Assembly (NCBI RefSeq): GCF_000718095.1
Contig: NZ_JOEI01000009.1
Span: 186,001 to 250,000 of the forward strand
Origin: Streptomyces scopuliridis RB72
GTDB lineage: Bacteria > Actinomycetota > Actinomycetes > Streptomycetales > Streptomycetaceae
Reading direction: 5' to 3'
DNA length: 64,000 bases
The notes beneath the pieces are model-generated. The model was not told where the DNA came from, did no database searches, and worked only from the letters and a program-made list of their open reading frames with translations. Of this stretch, positions 43,466-52,474 are shown one piece after another. The translations under genes were made by a program, and so were the position numbers. Position 1 is the stretch's first letter. Every line of letters starts with the position of its first letter.

Positions 43466-45784
43466 CTACGTACGAGTGAACAGGTTTGCGGGTGTTCGCC
43501 GCACGAGCACGCCGTCCTCGGTCTCACTGGCCTCGGACTCGCCGGCCTCTATCCCGTCGGCCTCTGTCCCGTCGGCCTCGGTCTCGTGCGGCTCAGGGAT
43601 CTTCGCATGTCCGCGCCGTTCGGGCGCTTCAATACTGATCCGCGGCAGCCAGCGGTCGAGCCGGCGCGGCAGCCACCAGTTGGCGCCGCCGAGCATATGC
43701 ATCAGGGCCGGGACCAGCAGCGTACGGAGGACGAAGGCGTCCAGCGCGACCGCCGCCGCCAGCGCGATCCCGAACATGGCGATGACCCGCTCGCCGCTCA
43801 GGACGAACGCGAGGAAGACCGAGATCATGATGACCGCCGCGGAGTTGATCACCCGCCCGGTCTCGGCGAGGCCGACGCGGACCGCCCGTCGGTTGTCCCC
43901 CGTCTCCAGCCACTCCTCGTACATCCGGCTCACCAGGAAGACCTGGTAGTCCATGGAGAGTCCGAAGAGCACCGAGACCATGATCACGGGCAGGAAGGGT
44001 TCGATCGGGCCCGCGCTGCCGAGCCCCAGCAGCTCGCTCCCCCACCCCCACTGGAAGATCGCGACGACGACCCCGAAGGACGAGGCGACGGCGGCCACAT
44101 TCATCAGGGCTGCCTTGACCGGGATGCCCACGGACCGGAAGGCGAGCAGTAGAAGCAGACAGCCGAGGGTGATGACCACCCCGATGAAGAGCGGCAGTTT
44201 GCCGATGATGATCTCCGCGAAGTCGTCATAGCTCGCGGTGAGTCCGCCGATGTGCACGTCCAGGGAGGTGCCGGCCGCGGCCTCGGGCAGCACGTCCGTA
44301 CGTAGCCGGTCGACCAGTGCGCTGGTGTCCCGCGACTGGGGCGACGAATCGGGTACGACGGTGAGCGCGGCCGTGTCGCCGCTGCCGTTGAACGTGATCG
44401 GGCCGACGGAGGCGACGCCCTCCGTCGTACGCAGCGTGCTGGGCAGCTGGTCCATGGCGAGCCGGTCGTCGGCACCGTCCAGGTGCGCGACCAATGTCAA
44501 CGGGCCGTTGACGCCGGGGCCGAACCCTTCCGCGAGCCGGTCGTACGCCTGCCGGGTGGTCGTGGAGGCGGGGTTGTTGCCCTGGTCGGAGGTGCCCAGA
44601 TGCAGCGAGAACGTGGGCAGGGCGAGGACCAGCATCACCGCGGCGGCCACGGCGCCGAGCAGCTTGGGATGGCGTTCGACGAAGAGAGACCAGCGGGCGG
44701 CGAAGGTCGTGGGCCGGGCCGGCTCGGGTCCGTGCGCGGCCAGCCGCGCCCGTTCGCGCCGGCTCAGCGCCCGCGTACCGATGTACGAGAGCAGGGCGGG
44801 CAGCAGGGTCACGGACGCGGCGACGGTCAGGACGACCGTGAGGGAGGCGGCGATCGCGACACCGTTGAGGAAGCTCAGCCCCAGGATCAGCATGCCGAGC
44901 AGGGCGATACAGACGGTGGCCCCGGCGAAGACGACGGCTCTGCCGGTGGTCGCGACCGCGTTGACCGCCGCCTCATGGACGCTCAGACCGCGTTTGAGAC
45001 CCGTACGGTGCCGGGTCACGATGAACAGCGCGTAGTCGATGCCGACTCCGAGGCCGATCAGCAGACCGAGCATCGGCGCGAAGTCCGCGACCGTCATCAC
45101 ATGGCCGAGCAGCGCGATGCCCCCGTACGCGGTGCCGACCGAGACCAGCGCGGTGGCCAGGGGCAGCATGCTGGCCGCGAGTGAGCCGAAGGCGAGGAAG
45201 AGGACGACGGCGGCGACGGCCACGCCCACGATCTCGGCGATGTGCGCCGAGGTGGATTCGGTGAGCGCGACGGCGCTGCCGCCGAGCTGTACGTCCAGCC
45301 CGTTGTCGGCGGCGGCCTTCGCGGTGTCGACCACCGCTTCGGCCTGCGACACGGGGATCTGGTCGGTCGGCCGCTCGAAGGTGATCCGCGCGTAGGCGGT
45401 CCGTCCGTCCGTGCTGATCTGTGCGGCGCCGTCGGGCGCGTAAGGGCCGGCGACGGACGAGACGCCGGGCAGCTTCCCGACCTTGTCGAGCATCTCCCCC
45501 ATGCGCTGCTTGACCTCGGGCGTACGGACGGATCCATAGCCCGGACCGGTGCCGGCGGTGCGGTCCGCGTGCCAGACGATCGTGTTGTCGTCGCCGCCGA
45601 GCCCCCGGAAGCCGTCGTTGAGCAGTTGGGCGGCGCGGCCCGACTCGGTGCCGGGCGCCTCGTAGTCGTTGGAGTACGAGGAGCCCAGCACGCCCGCGGC
45701 GGTCGAGACACCGCCGAGGGCGAGCAGCCAGAGAAGAACGGCAAGGAGACGGTGCCTGATGCACCACCGCGCGATGGCTGCCAA
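43466..45784 (-). CDS. MMPL family transporter
   Basis: This is a 772-residue RND-superfamily membrane protein with two repeats, each of a helix, a large extracytoplasmic domain and a block of five helices. The first block includes MLGLLIGLGVGIDYALFIVTRHR and the second VSVLFGLSMDYQVFLVSRMYEEW, the conserved proton-path region. MMPL proteins export lipids, siderophores or polyketides in actinomycetes. The start ATG at 45784 fits the first hydrophobic helix (LLAVLLWLLALGGVSTAAGVLG). It heads an operon with the GNAT gene. The 119-base upstream region has a CGAT-CACTA-ATCG inverted repeat, and no regulator gene is adjacent. Confidence 0.93.
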   Translation of the reverse strand: MAAIARWCIRHRLLAVLLWLLALGGVSTAAGVLGSSYSNDYEAPGTESGRAAQLLNDGFRGLGGDDNTIVWHADRTAGTGPGYGSVRTPEVKQRMGEMLDKVGKLPGVSSVAGPYAPDGAAQISTDGRTAYARITFERPTDQIPVSQAEAVVDTAKAAADNGLDVQLGGSAVALTESTSAHIAEIVGVAVAAVVLFLAFGSLAASMLPLATALVSVGTAYGGIALLGHVMTVADFAPMLGLLIGLGVGIDYALFIVTRHRTGLKRGLSVHEAAVNAVATTGRAVVFAGATVCIALLGMLILGLSFLNGVAIAASLTVVLTVAASVTLLPALLSYIGTRALSRRERARLAAHGPEPARPTTFAARWSLFVERHPKLLGAVAAAVMLVLALPTFSLHLGTSDQGNNPASTTTRQAYDRLAEGFGPGVNGPLTLVAHLDGADDRLAMDQLPSTLRTTEGVASVGPITFNGSGDTAALTVVPDSSPQSRDTSALVDRLRTDVLPEAAAGTSLDVHIGGLTASYDDFAEIIIGKLPLFIGVVITLGCLLLLLAFRSVGIPVKAALMNVAAVASSFGVVVAIFQWGWGSELLGLGSAGPIEPFLPVIMVSVLFGLSMDYQVFLVSRMYEEWLETGDNRRAVRVGLAETGRVINSAAVIMISVFLAFVLSGERVIAMFGIALAAAVALDAFVLRTLLVPALMHMLGGANWWLPRRLDRWLPRISIEAPERRGHAKIPEPHETEADGTEADGIEAGESEASETEDGVLVRRTPANLFTRT

Positions 45785-45903
45785 CGGATCGCTCCCTGCG
45801 TCACTGGTGGGAGATCCACTGTCGCAGCGATTAGTGATCGATTGTCCGTTTGGTGGGTTTACTCACAGTGCGCGGACCCGGGAACTCAGGGCGGTTCCGG
45901 CCC

Positions 45904-48084
45904 TCAGCCGGAGACGCTGACCCGCCCGTTCTCGATGTGGCCCATCAGACGGCGACGGAAACCGGTGCCGGTGTTGTCGCTGTCGGTCTCGCTGTCGCTG
46001 TCGGCGGTGATCTCGATGTCGTACCAGCCGTGCGCGTCCGCCGCCGAGTGCACGACGGTCCGGCCGCGCCCCGGCTTCACCGTGATCTGCCGGGTCCAGC
46101 CGTCGAGATCGGCCTCGTCGACATAGCCCAGGGGCCGCACCGTGAACGTGATCGGCCGGTCGCCCCTGTTGCGCAGATCGAGATGGAGATCGCGGTCGTG
46201 GTGGTCGACGGTCGAGGAGACCTCCGCGCCGTGTCCGGCCACCGGTCCGGCGAACTCACGGCGGAAACCGTTCGGCCCGGTGATCGTGAAGCGGTACGCG
46301 TCACCGGTGAGCCCGGTAAGGGGTACCCGCCATTGCGCCGTGCCCCTTACATCGCGGTGCTGCGGGATCGCGAACTCGCCGGCGTACGGATAGAGCGCGA
46401 AGTGCGCGCTCGCACGCCCGGTGTTGCTGAGCGCGACCTTGAACACCCGCCCCGCACGCTCGTCCTCGACCCGGCCGTACGCGTCGGTCTGGTACGGCAG
46501 CGGCCTGGCCGGGCGCACGCCCTTCTCCTGTACGGGCATCCGCTGCTCGGCGGGCGGTACGGGCCGCCAGCGGCCGGTGAACGGCGGGATCGCCCCCGGC
46601 TGTTCGACCTCGGGGAGCCTGCGGCCGCGCTGGAAGTCGAAGGCGGAGGTCAGATCGCCGGTGACATTGCGCCGCCACGCGGTGATGTTGGGCTCGTCCA
46701 CCCCGGTCCACTTCTCCAGGAAGCGGATCACGGAGGTGTGGTCGAAGACCTGCGAGCAGACATAGCCGCCGACGGTCCAGGGCGAGACGACCAGCAGCGG
46801 CACGCGCATACCGAGCCCGGTCGGCCGGCCCTGCCAGCGCTCGGCGGAGCCGGAGGGGCCCTCGGCGGGCGGCACGGGCGGCGGCACGTGGTCGAAGAAG
46901 CCGTCGTTCTCGTCGTAGTTGATCAGTACGACGGTGTGCCGCCACACGTCGGGGTGCGCGCCGAGCGCGTCGAGCACCTTGTAGACGAGCGTGGCGCTGG
47001 CGATCGGCGACGACGATCCGGGATGCTCGGAGTCGACCGCCGAGGGCACCAGATAGGACACCTCGGGCAGCGTCCCGGCGGCCACATCGGCCCGGAACCG
47101 CTCGGCCAGGGTGCCGCTCTCGACCCGGCGCAGCCCGCGCTCGAAGAGCGACCGCTCGTACGGGGACAGCGCGGCGACGCCCTCCTCCAGCGCGGCGAGC
47201 AGCCGCTCGCGCTCGGCGGCGTCCTCGGTGTCACGCACGGCGGCGTAGAACGCCTCCATGTACGTGAAGCCGGCCGCCCCGGGCCGGCCCGGCAGCGCAC
47301 GCGCCACGGTGAGCGCCTTGCGGGCGATGTCCTTGAAGGTGGTGAAGAACTCGATGTTGTTGTCGGTGAAGTTCTCCCACTCCGTGTACGTCTGCCAGCT
47401 CCGCCCGGCCTTCTCCAGCCGCTCGGCGTAGGTCGGCCACGGATAGCCGGGGTGGGTGCCCTCGTCGTACGCGTCGTTCCCGACGGCCCGCCGCCCGTCG
47501 GCCTCGTACCCCGACCAGCCGCTCCACAGATGGTTGCGGTTGGGGCTCGTCGACGTATGGACGGAGGAGTGGTACGCGTCGCAGACGGTGAACGTGTCCG
47601 CCAGCTCGTAGTGCAGCGGGAGGTCGTGGCGGTCGTAGTACGCCATGGTGGCGGCGGTCTTGGCGGAGACCCACCGGTCCATCCACCCGTTGTTCCAGGC
47701 CGCTGCCCCGCCGTTCCAGGAGTGGTCCAGGTCCCCGATGTACTGGAGGTCCTTCTTCTGCGTCTCGGCCGCGTCCCGGACGGGGAAGGGCAGCACGGTC
47801 CCGAGCGGCCCCGGCTGCTCGAAGACGGGCTTCCCGGACGGCAGCTCGACGGCGTTACGGTCCCCGAAGCCCCGCACCCCGCGCAGCGTGCCGAAGTAGT
47901 GGTCGAAGGAGCGGTTCTCCTGCATGAGGATCACCACATGCTTGATCGCCCGCATCCCGCCGTCAGCCGGCTCGGCGGCCAGCGCGGCCTGCAGGGACGG
48001 AGGCAGCACCGACCCCACCGCCGCCGCACCCAGGGCGCCGGTGCCGAGGGCGAGCATTTTTCTGCGCGATATCTCCGGAGACAT
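45904..48084 (-). CDS. Phosphocholine-specific phospholipase C
   Basis: This is a 726-residue secreted phospholipase C of the phosphoesterase type. A Tat signal (ISRRKMLALGTGALGAAAVG) starts at about residue 5. The catalytic domain begins IKHVVILMQENRSFDHYFGTLRGVRGF and continues through PNRNHLWSGW and the metal- and substrate-binding stretch NYDENDGFFDHVPPP. Two C-terminal domains of about 90 residues each (RVFKVALSNTGRASAHFALYPY..., TVDHHDRDLHLDLRN...) are the usual PF05506-type beta-domains. It hydrolyses phosphatidylcholine or sphingomyelin and can serve phosphate gain or host membrane attack. No Pho box was recognised. The upstream 200-base gap to the hydrolase gene contains no gene. Confidence 0.93.
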   Translation of the reverse strand: MSPEISRRKMLALGTGALGAAAVGSVLPPSLQAALAAEPADGGMRAIKHVVILMQENRSFDHYFGTLRGVRGFGDRNAVELPSGKPVFEQPGPLGTVLPFPVRDAAETQKKDLQYIGDLDHSWNGGAAAWNNGWMDRWVSAKTAATMAYYDRHDLPLHYELADTFTVCDAYHSSVHTSTSPNRNHLWSGWSGYEADGRRAVGNDAYDEGTHPGYPWPTYAERLEKAGRSWQTYTEWENFTDNNIEFFTTFKDIARKALTVARALPGRPGAAGFTYMEAFYAAVRDTEDAAERERLLAALEEGVAALSPYERSLFERGLRRVESGTLAERFRADVAAGTLPEVSYLVPSAVDSEHPGSSSPIASATLVYKVLDALGAHPDVWRHTVVLINYDENDGFFDHVPPPVPPAEGPSGSAERWQGRPTGLGMRVPLLVVSPWTVGGYVCSQVFDHTSVIRFLEKWTGVDEPNITAWRRNVTGDLTSAFDFQRGRRLPEVEQPGAIPPFTGRWRPVPPAEQRMPVQEKGVRPARPLPYQTDAYGRVEDERAGRVFKVALSNTGRASAHFALYPYAGEFAIPQHRDVRGTAQWRVPLTGLTGDAYRFTITGPNGFRREFAGPVAGHGAEVSSTVDHHDRDLHLDLRNRGDRPITFTVRPLGYVDEADLDGWTRQITVKPGRGRTVVHSAADAHGWYDIEITADSDSETDSDNTGTGFRRRLMGHIENGRVSVSG

Positions 48085-48284
48085 GCCGGGGACGGTAATG
48101 AAGTCCGGTGTCCGCGAGAAGACCCGGCAACGGCCGAGGAGTGAACGTCGGTGGGGAGCCGCGGCTTCGGGGCGACTGCGTCACCACGCTCCGGCCCGCC
48201 GCGCGGAGCCCTCCGGTCATGGCTTCGGGACGGGCCGGATGCGGTCTCGGTCCTATCCGGTACTACGTCTTCTGTCGACCGAAG

Positions 48285-49196
48285 TCAGTCGACGGAGTCC
48301 ATGAAGTCCAGCATCCGGTGGTTGACCTCGTCCGCGTGGTCGATCTGCGGTCCGTGCCCCGTGCCGGAGATGATCTCTGCCCGGGTTCCCGGTATCAGGC
48401 GGGGTACGCGCTCCATTTGCCGCCGCGGGTGCACGAGCAGGCTGCGCTTGCCGAGCGCGAGGTAGAGCGGGGTGCGGATGGTGGACAGTTCGTCGTCGGT
48501 CAGGGGGACAGGGGCCGGACGGCGTATGCGGTAGGCGCGGACGGCTGTTCTGATCATGGTGCGCAGCTCCGGCACGACGAGGACCGGCTGCTCCAGCCAG
48601 GCCGCCAGTCGTGGACGGAGGGCCTTGGGAGCGGAGGTCGCGAACAGGCTGAGGAAAATCCAGCCGAAGAATCGCAGGCCCACCTTCTCCAAGCCGCCGG
48701 GGTCGAGCAGCGTGACCGAGGCGAGGCGGCTGGGTGCGCGGTGCGCTTGGTTCAGTGCGAGCCAGCCTCCGTACGAGATGCCGACGAGGTGGACGCGGTC
48801 AAGACCGAGCCCGGCGAGCGTCTCGTCCAGCCACTGCGCGGCCCGTTCGGGCTGGTGGATGGGTTCGCGCTGGACGCTGCGTCCGGGGTCTCCGGGGGTG
48901 TCGACGGCGTAGACGGGGCGGTCGGCGCTGAGCGCGGGGGTGTTCGGGTACCACATGGCGGAGCAGGAGCCCGCCCCGTGCACCAGGACGACGGGGGTGC
49001 GGGACCGGGCGGCGGGGTCTGCGGGGCCGTAACGGTAGACGTGCGTGGTGCCGAAGGAGGTCTCCACGTCCTCTTCCGCGAGCGCCGGTGCCCCCAGGGC
49101 GTAGACGGCCTCGCAGGCCGCGAAGTAGCGGTCACGCCAGGCCTCGCTCACGTAGCGGCCGACGTCGGCCTGAGGACGGGCAGCGGTTTCGGGCAC
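48285..49196 (-). CDS. Alpha/beta hydrolase
   Basis: This is a hydrolase of about 303 residues with the usual fold. The oxyanion segment is VVLVHGAGSCSAMWYPNTPALS, the nucleophile elbow GISYGGW (Ser), and the catalytic His probably lies in ISGTGHGPQIDHADEV. GTG 49196 is chosen because GGAGG lies five bases upstream; GTG 49202 abuts that site. A longer frame upstream would run over the operators and the TetR start. The substrate is unknown. It is divergent from a TetR gene with two operator-like palindromes between, so it is probably repressed by that protein. Confidence 0.9.
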   Translation of the reverse strand: MPETAARPQADVGRYVSEAWRDRYFAACEAVYALGAPALAEEDVETSFGTTHVYRYGPADPAARSRTPVVLVHGAGSCSAMWYPNTPALSADRPVYAVDTPGDPGRSVQREPIHQPERAAQWLDETLAGLGLDRVHLVGISYGGWLALNQAHRAPSRLASVTLLDPGGLEKVGLRFFGWIFLSLFATSAPKALRPRLAAWLEQPVLVVPELRTMIRTAVRAYRIRRPAPVPLTDDELSTIRTPLYLALGKRSLLVHPRRQMERVPRLIPGTRAEIISGTGHGPQIDHADEVNHRMLDFMDSVD

Positions 49197-49223
49197 AGGC
49201 ACCTCCGGGTCCGGATTTTTTAC

Positions 49224-49261
49224 GGTACGAACGTACCACGAAAATGGTACAGCTGTACCAT
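49224..49261. promoter_or_regulatory. Paired TetR operators between hydrolase and tetR
   Basis: Two sites share the pattern GGTAC-N4-GTACC: GGTACGAACGTACC (49224-49237) and GGTACAGCTGTACC (49246-49259). The second lies in an 18-bp perfect palindrome ATGGTACAGCTGTACCAT (49244-49261). Their centres are 22 bases apart, about two helical turns, placing both on one DNA face. They lie 28 bases from the hydrolase start and 54 bases from tetR, suiting repression of both. Confidence 0.82.
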
Positions 49262-49314
49262 CAACGGGTCCCGGCAGGGGCGTACCAGCGGAACGACGAG
49301 CGGAGAACAGGCCG

Positions 49315-49932
49315 ATGCCCAAGCGCGTGGATCATGCGGAGCGCCGTACGGAGATCGCCGAGGCGCTCGTCCGGGTCGCCGGGAGGCACGGGCTGCATAC
49401 CGTGGGAATGCGCGATGTGGCGGCCGAGGCAGGTGTGTCACTGCGGCTGGTGCAGTACTACTTCGAGACGAAGGAGAAGCTGCTGCTCTTCGGGCTCCAG
49501 CATCTGACGGAGAGGTTCGGGGAGCGGGTCGCCGCCCGGCTCAAGGCCACCGGGGACACCCCCGGACCTCGCGCCACGATCGAGGCGCTGCTGATGGTGG
49601 CCCTGCCCACGGACGAGGAGAGCCGCACGTTCCACTCCGTGTTGACCTCGTACGCCATGCTGGCCGTCAACGACCCCGCACTCGCCGCCCAGCCCTTCAT
49701 CAAGGACCCCGACGCCGCCGAGGACACCGTGACCGCACTCCTCCGTCAGGCACGGGAGGCCGGACTCCTCCGGCCCGGCGTGGACCCACGACTGGAGGCG
49801 GCGGGACTGCTCGCCATGTCCGCGGGACTCGGCACCGGCATCCTCGTCGGGCAGCGCAGCCCCGAGTCGGCCACCGCGGTCTTGGAACACCATCTGGACC
49901 GCGTCTTCCAGGGCGGTGAGCCGAGGCGGTGA
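49315..49932 (+). CDS. TetR family transcriptional regulator
   Basis: This is a 205-residue repressor. The N-terminal helix-turn-helix reads RTEIAEALVRVAGRHGLHTVGMRDVAAEAGVSLRLVQYYFETKEKLL. The rest is a helical ligand-binding domain of TetR type with a C-terminal TetR_C-like region (ALAAQPFIKDPDAAEDTVTALLRQAREAGLLRPGVDPRLEAAGLLAMSAGLGTGILVGQ). The start ATG at 49315 has a weak purine-rich site. It is divergent from the alpha/beta hydrolase and probably autoregulates through the two palindromes. The ligand is unknown, perhaps the hydrolase substrate. Confidence 0.93.
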   Translation: MPKRVDHAERRTEIAEALVRVAGRHGLHTVGMRDVAAEAGVSLRLVQYYFETKEKLLLFGLQHLTERFGERVAARLKATGDTPGPRATIEALLMVALPTDEESRTFHSVLTSYAMLAVNDPALAAQPFIKDPDAAEDTVTALLRQAREAGLLRPGVDPRLEAAGLLAMSAGLGTGILVGQRSPESATAVLEHHLDRVFQGGEPRR

Positions 49933-50159
49933 GCACGGGCGCCGACGACCTCCTTCAACGCACGGCGAGAGGCGGCGCCCAGCGGCGTCAGGGCGGGGCG
50001 AAAGACCCCGCCAGGGCGGGATCTGGGCGAATGCCGGGCGGAAGCCGAGCGGGCGCGGGCTCTTCGTTGACCGGGGTGTTCGGGGCCGCACAGACTGGCG
50101 GTCGGCCGTAACGCCGGATACGTCCGGTTACCGGGCAACTCGCGCTGACTGGGGGACAG

Positions 50160-51908
50160 GTGAACAGTGCGGCACACCACATCGGACCGGACACGGCGCC
50201 GGACCGCTACCGGTTGCTCAGCTCCATCGGGCGCGGGGGCGAAGCCGTGCTGTACCGGGCGGAGTTCGAGCTGGACGGGGCGCCGGAGACGGTGGTCGTC
50301 AAGGTGCTCGACTCCAAGGCCGCGCTCAGTCCTGGGCAGTTCGCCCGGCTGAGCACGAAGTGGAACGAGCAGGCCGAGCTGCTGCGGTTCGCGAACCGGC
50401 CGGGTGTCGTCGGGGTGCGGGAGCACTTCGAGGGCGCGCCGATCCATGGGCCCGGTGGTGCCTCCACCGTGTCGGGCCGGGCGCTCGCGCTGGTGATGAA
50501 CCATGTCGAGGGCGTCGATCTGCGCGACTGGCGGTTCGAGCGGACCCTCACGACGCCCGCCGAGCGGCGCGAGGTGATGGCGACGCTCGCCCAGCTCGCG
50601 GACGTACTGGACTGGCTGCACTCCGGCCGGGCCACGACCTCCGGCCGCGTGGTCGTCCACGGCGATCTGTCGCCCGGCAATGTCATGGTGGACGGCCATG
50701 GTCAGGCCACCCTCGTCGACTTCGGCCTGAGCAAGCTGACGGCGGACCACGAGACGGCGGAGGTCTGGTTCACGCCCGGGTACGCCGCCCCCGAGGTGTT
50801 CGACGGCAGGCGTACCCCCGCGACGGACCGGTACGCGTTCGGGGCGATCGCGTACTTCCTGCTGAGCGGCCAGGCGCCGCCGAACACGCCGGAGCAACTG
50901 CGCCACGCGATACGGGCGCTGCCGCAGCTCTCGTCGCTCCCTCCGGAGCGCAAGGAACGCGTGCTCGCCGTCTGCGCGACGGCTCCGGAGCAGCGGCCGG
51001 AGAGTCTGGCGGGATGGCTGAAGGACGTACGGGACGCGGTGGTATCCACGTCCTCCGCCTCCGCCACACCCTCCGCCACACCCTCCGCTCCGACCGTGAC
51101 CTCCGCTCCCCCGGTCCCGCCCCTGCCGGCGCCACCGCCACCGCCACCACTCACACCGCCCGCCAAGCCCGCGCCGGCCCCCGCCCCCGCGCCTCCCCCG
51201 GTCCACTCCGTGCAGGACGCCGTACCGCCCCGCCGGGTCTCCCCCGAGCTCCGGCCGGGCCCGCTCGTCATCACCCCCGCCCCGCCCAGAAAGCGCCGCC
51301 CGGCCGTCGCCGTGCTCGCGGTGGCACTGGCGGGCGCGCTCGCCGTGATCGGCGTCCAGTCGATGTCGGCCGGGAGCGACGACAAGAACAACGGGGCGCC
51401 CTCGGTCACCGAGACCGTCACGGCGACGGAGACGGAGACCGCCGGCCCCGCGGCCCCGGACCCGTCCGCGAGCGGCAGCCCCGGCGAGTCGGCCGACCCC
51501 GGGAGCGTGGCCGGCGCCGACGCCGTGTCGCTCACCGGCTTCGAACAGATCGACGGCGACGACACGTTCTCGGTCAAAGAGGCGGTGATCAACAGCCAGG
51601 GCCACAGCGACGCCTTTGTCTCGGAGGCCGACTGCGGTGGGTACATGGAGTTCAATCTCGGCCGCGCCTGGTCGACCCTCGATCTGGTCACGGGCATCGA
51701 CGACAACAGCGTCGAGTACACCGCCCGGCTCCGTATCACGCTCGACGGGACGTCCCTGTTCGACGAGAAGATCGAGCTGGGCAAGCCGCGGAAGCCGTCC
51801 CTCACCGTCAAGAACGGGCTGCGGCTGGTGATCTCGTACACCGCGACGGACACGGAAGCGTGTAACGCGGGCACGGTCGCGCTGGGCACTCCCACCCTGC
51901 GGAAGTGA
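50160..51908 (+). CDS. Membrane Ser/Thr protein kinase with extracytoplasmic NPCBM-like domain
   Basis: This is a 582-residue kinase. The N-terminal kinase domain has a glycine-rich loop (SSIGRGGEAVLYRAEF), the Lys strand ETVVVKVLD, a catalytic loop VVHGDLSPGNVMV and DFGLSKLT. The catalytic HRD is HGD here, as in some non-RD kinases, so activation-loop phosphorylation may not be needed. A Pro/Ala/Thr-rich stretch leads to one transmembrane helix (AVAVLAVALAGALAVIGVQS). A Ser/Gly-rich linker and an outer domain of about 130 residues follow (VSEADCGGYMEFNLGRAWSTLDLVTGIDDNSVEYTARLRITLDG), which resembles NPCBM sugar-binding modules. GTG 50160 has a GGGGGA site. It is probably a sensor of wall or extracellular glycans. 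Confidence 0.88.
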   Translation: MNSAAHHIGPDTAPDRYRLLSSIGRGGEAVLYRAEFELDGAPETVVVKVLDSKAALSPGQFARLSTKWNEQAELLRFANRPGVVGVREHFEGAPIHGPGGASTVSGRALALVMNHVEGVDLRDWRFERTLTTPAERREVMATLAQLADVLDWLHSGRATTSGRVVVHGDLSPGNVMVDGHGQATLVDFGLSKLTADHETAEVWFTPGYAAPEVFDGRRTPATDRYAFGAIAYFLLSGQAPPNTPEQLRHAIRALPQLSSLPPERKERVLAVCATAPEQRPESLAGWLKDVRDAVVSTSSASATPSATPSAPTVTSAPPVPPLPAPPPPPPLTPPAKPAPAPAPAPPPVHSVQDAVPPRRVSPELRPGPLVITPAPPRKRRPAVAVLAVALAGALAVIGVQSMSAGSDDKNNGAPSVTETVTATETETAGPAAPDPSASGSPGESADPGSVAGADAVSLTGFEQIDGDDTFSVKEAVINSQGHSDAFVSEADCGGYMEFNLGRAWSTLDLVTGIDDNSVEYTARLRITLDGTSLFDEKIELGKPRKPSLTVKNGLRLVISYTATDTEACNAGTVALGTPTLRK

Positions 51909-51962
51909 CCAGGGAGCTGAGAAAGCGACCGGGCCCGGCCCTCTTCAGAAGTCCCGCCCGCC

Positions 51963-52469
51963 CTACTCCCCGTACGGCCACACCAGCAGCACCGGGCACT
52001 CCGCGTGGTCGACCACGAACCGGGTCGCCCGGCCCAGGCTGTGCGGCCCCGGGTGGTCGCGCTCCCCGTCGCGCGCGCAGATCAGCAGCGCCGCGCCGGC
52101 CGCCGCGCGTACCACCTCGTGCTCCACGCGCCCATGGTGGTCGAGCAGTTCGCAGGGCCGGCCGAGCCGGTGCGCGGCGGCCTCCAGCAGGTCGGCCGCG
52201 GCCGTACCCGCGAGGGCTTCGAGCCGGGCGCCCGGGTCGCGGTCCGGACGGTGGCCGCGGCCGAGCAGCCCCGTATAGGCCTGGTGCGCGGCGGCGGCGA
52301 TCTCGTCGTCGCTGACATGGAGCAGCACCACAGCGTCGTGCGGGGCGCGTTCGCGCGCCGCGTCGACACAGGCGGGCCAGGTGGATTCGGTGATCCAGAC
52401 GAGAACGGTCCTCGCGGGGCCGGTCCTCTCGGGGCCGGTCCTCGGTGGACCGGTCGGGGGTACGGTCAC
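51963..52469 (-). CDS. Universal stress protein domain
   Basis: This is a 168-residue UspA-like protein. After a Pro/Gly/Thr-rich start come RTVLVWITESTWPACVDAARERAPHDAVVLLHVS and a long helix, then the nucleotide-loop-like region LLICARDGERDHPGPHSLGRATRFVVDHAECPVLLVWP, corresponding to the G-x2-G-x9-G(S/T) region of ATP-binding Usp proteins. Here Gly-Pro-His-Ser-Leu-Gly-Arg replaces the canonical spacing, so ATP binding is uncertain. GTG 52469 has CGGAGG nine bases upstream. It starts five bases after the permease stop, so both genes are one operon, suggesting a stress partner for transport. Confidence 0.85.
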   Translation of the reverse strand: MTVPPTGPPRTGPERTGPARTVLVWITESTWPACVDAARERAPHDAVVLLHVSDDEIAAAAHQAYTGLLGRGHRPDRDPGARLEALAGTAAADLLEAAAHRLGRPCELLDHHGRVEHEVVRAAAGAALLICARDGERDHPGPHSLGRATRFVVDHAECPVLLVWPYGE

Positions 52470-52474
52470 AGCGG

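Noticed and set aside
49929..50111. 60-codon frame between tetR and the kinase gene
   Set aside because: No ribosome site, low-complexity composition and no recognisable family. The gap is better read as promoter region.
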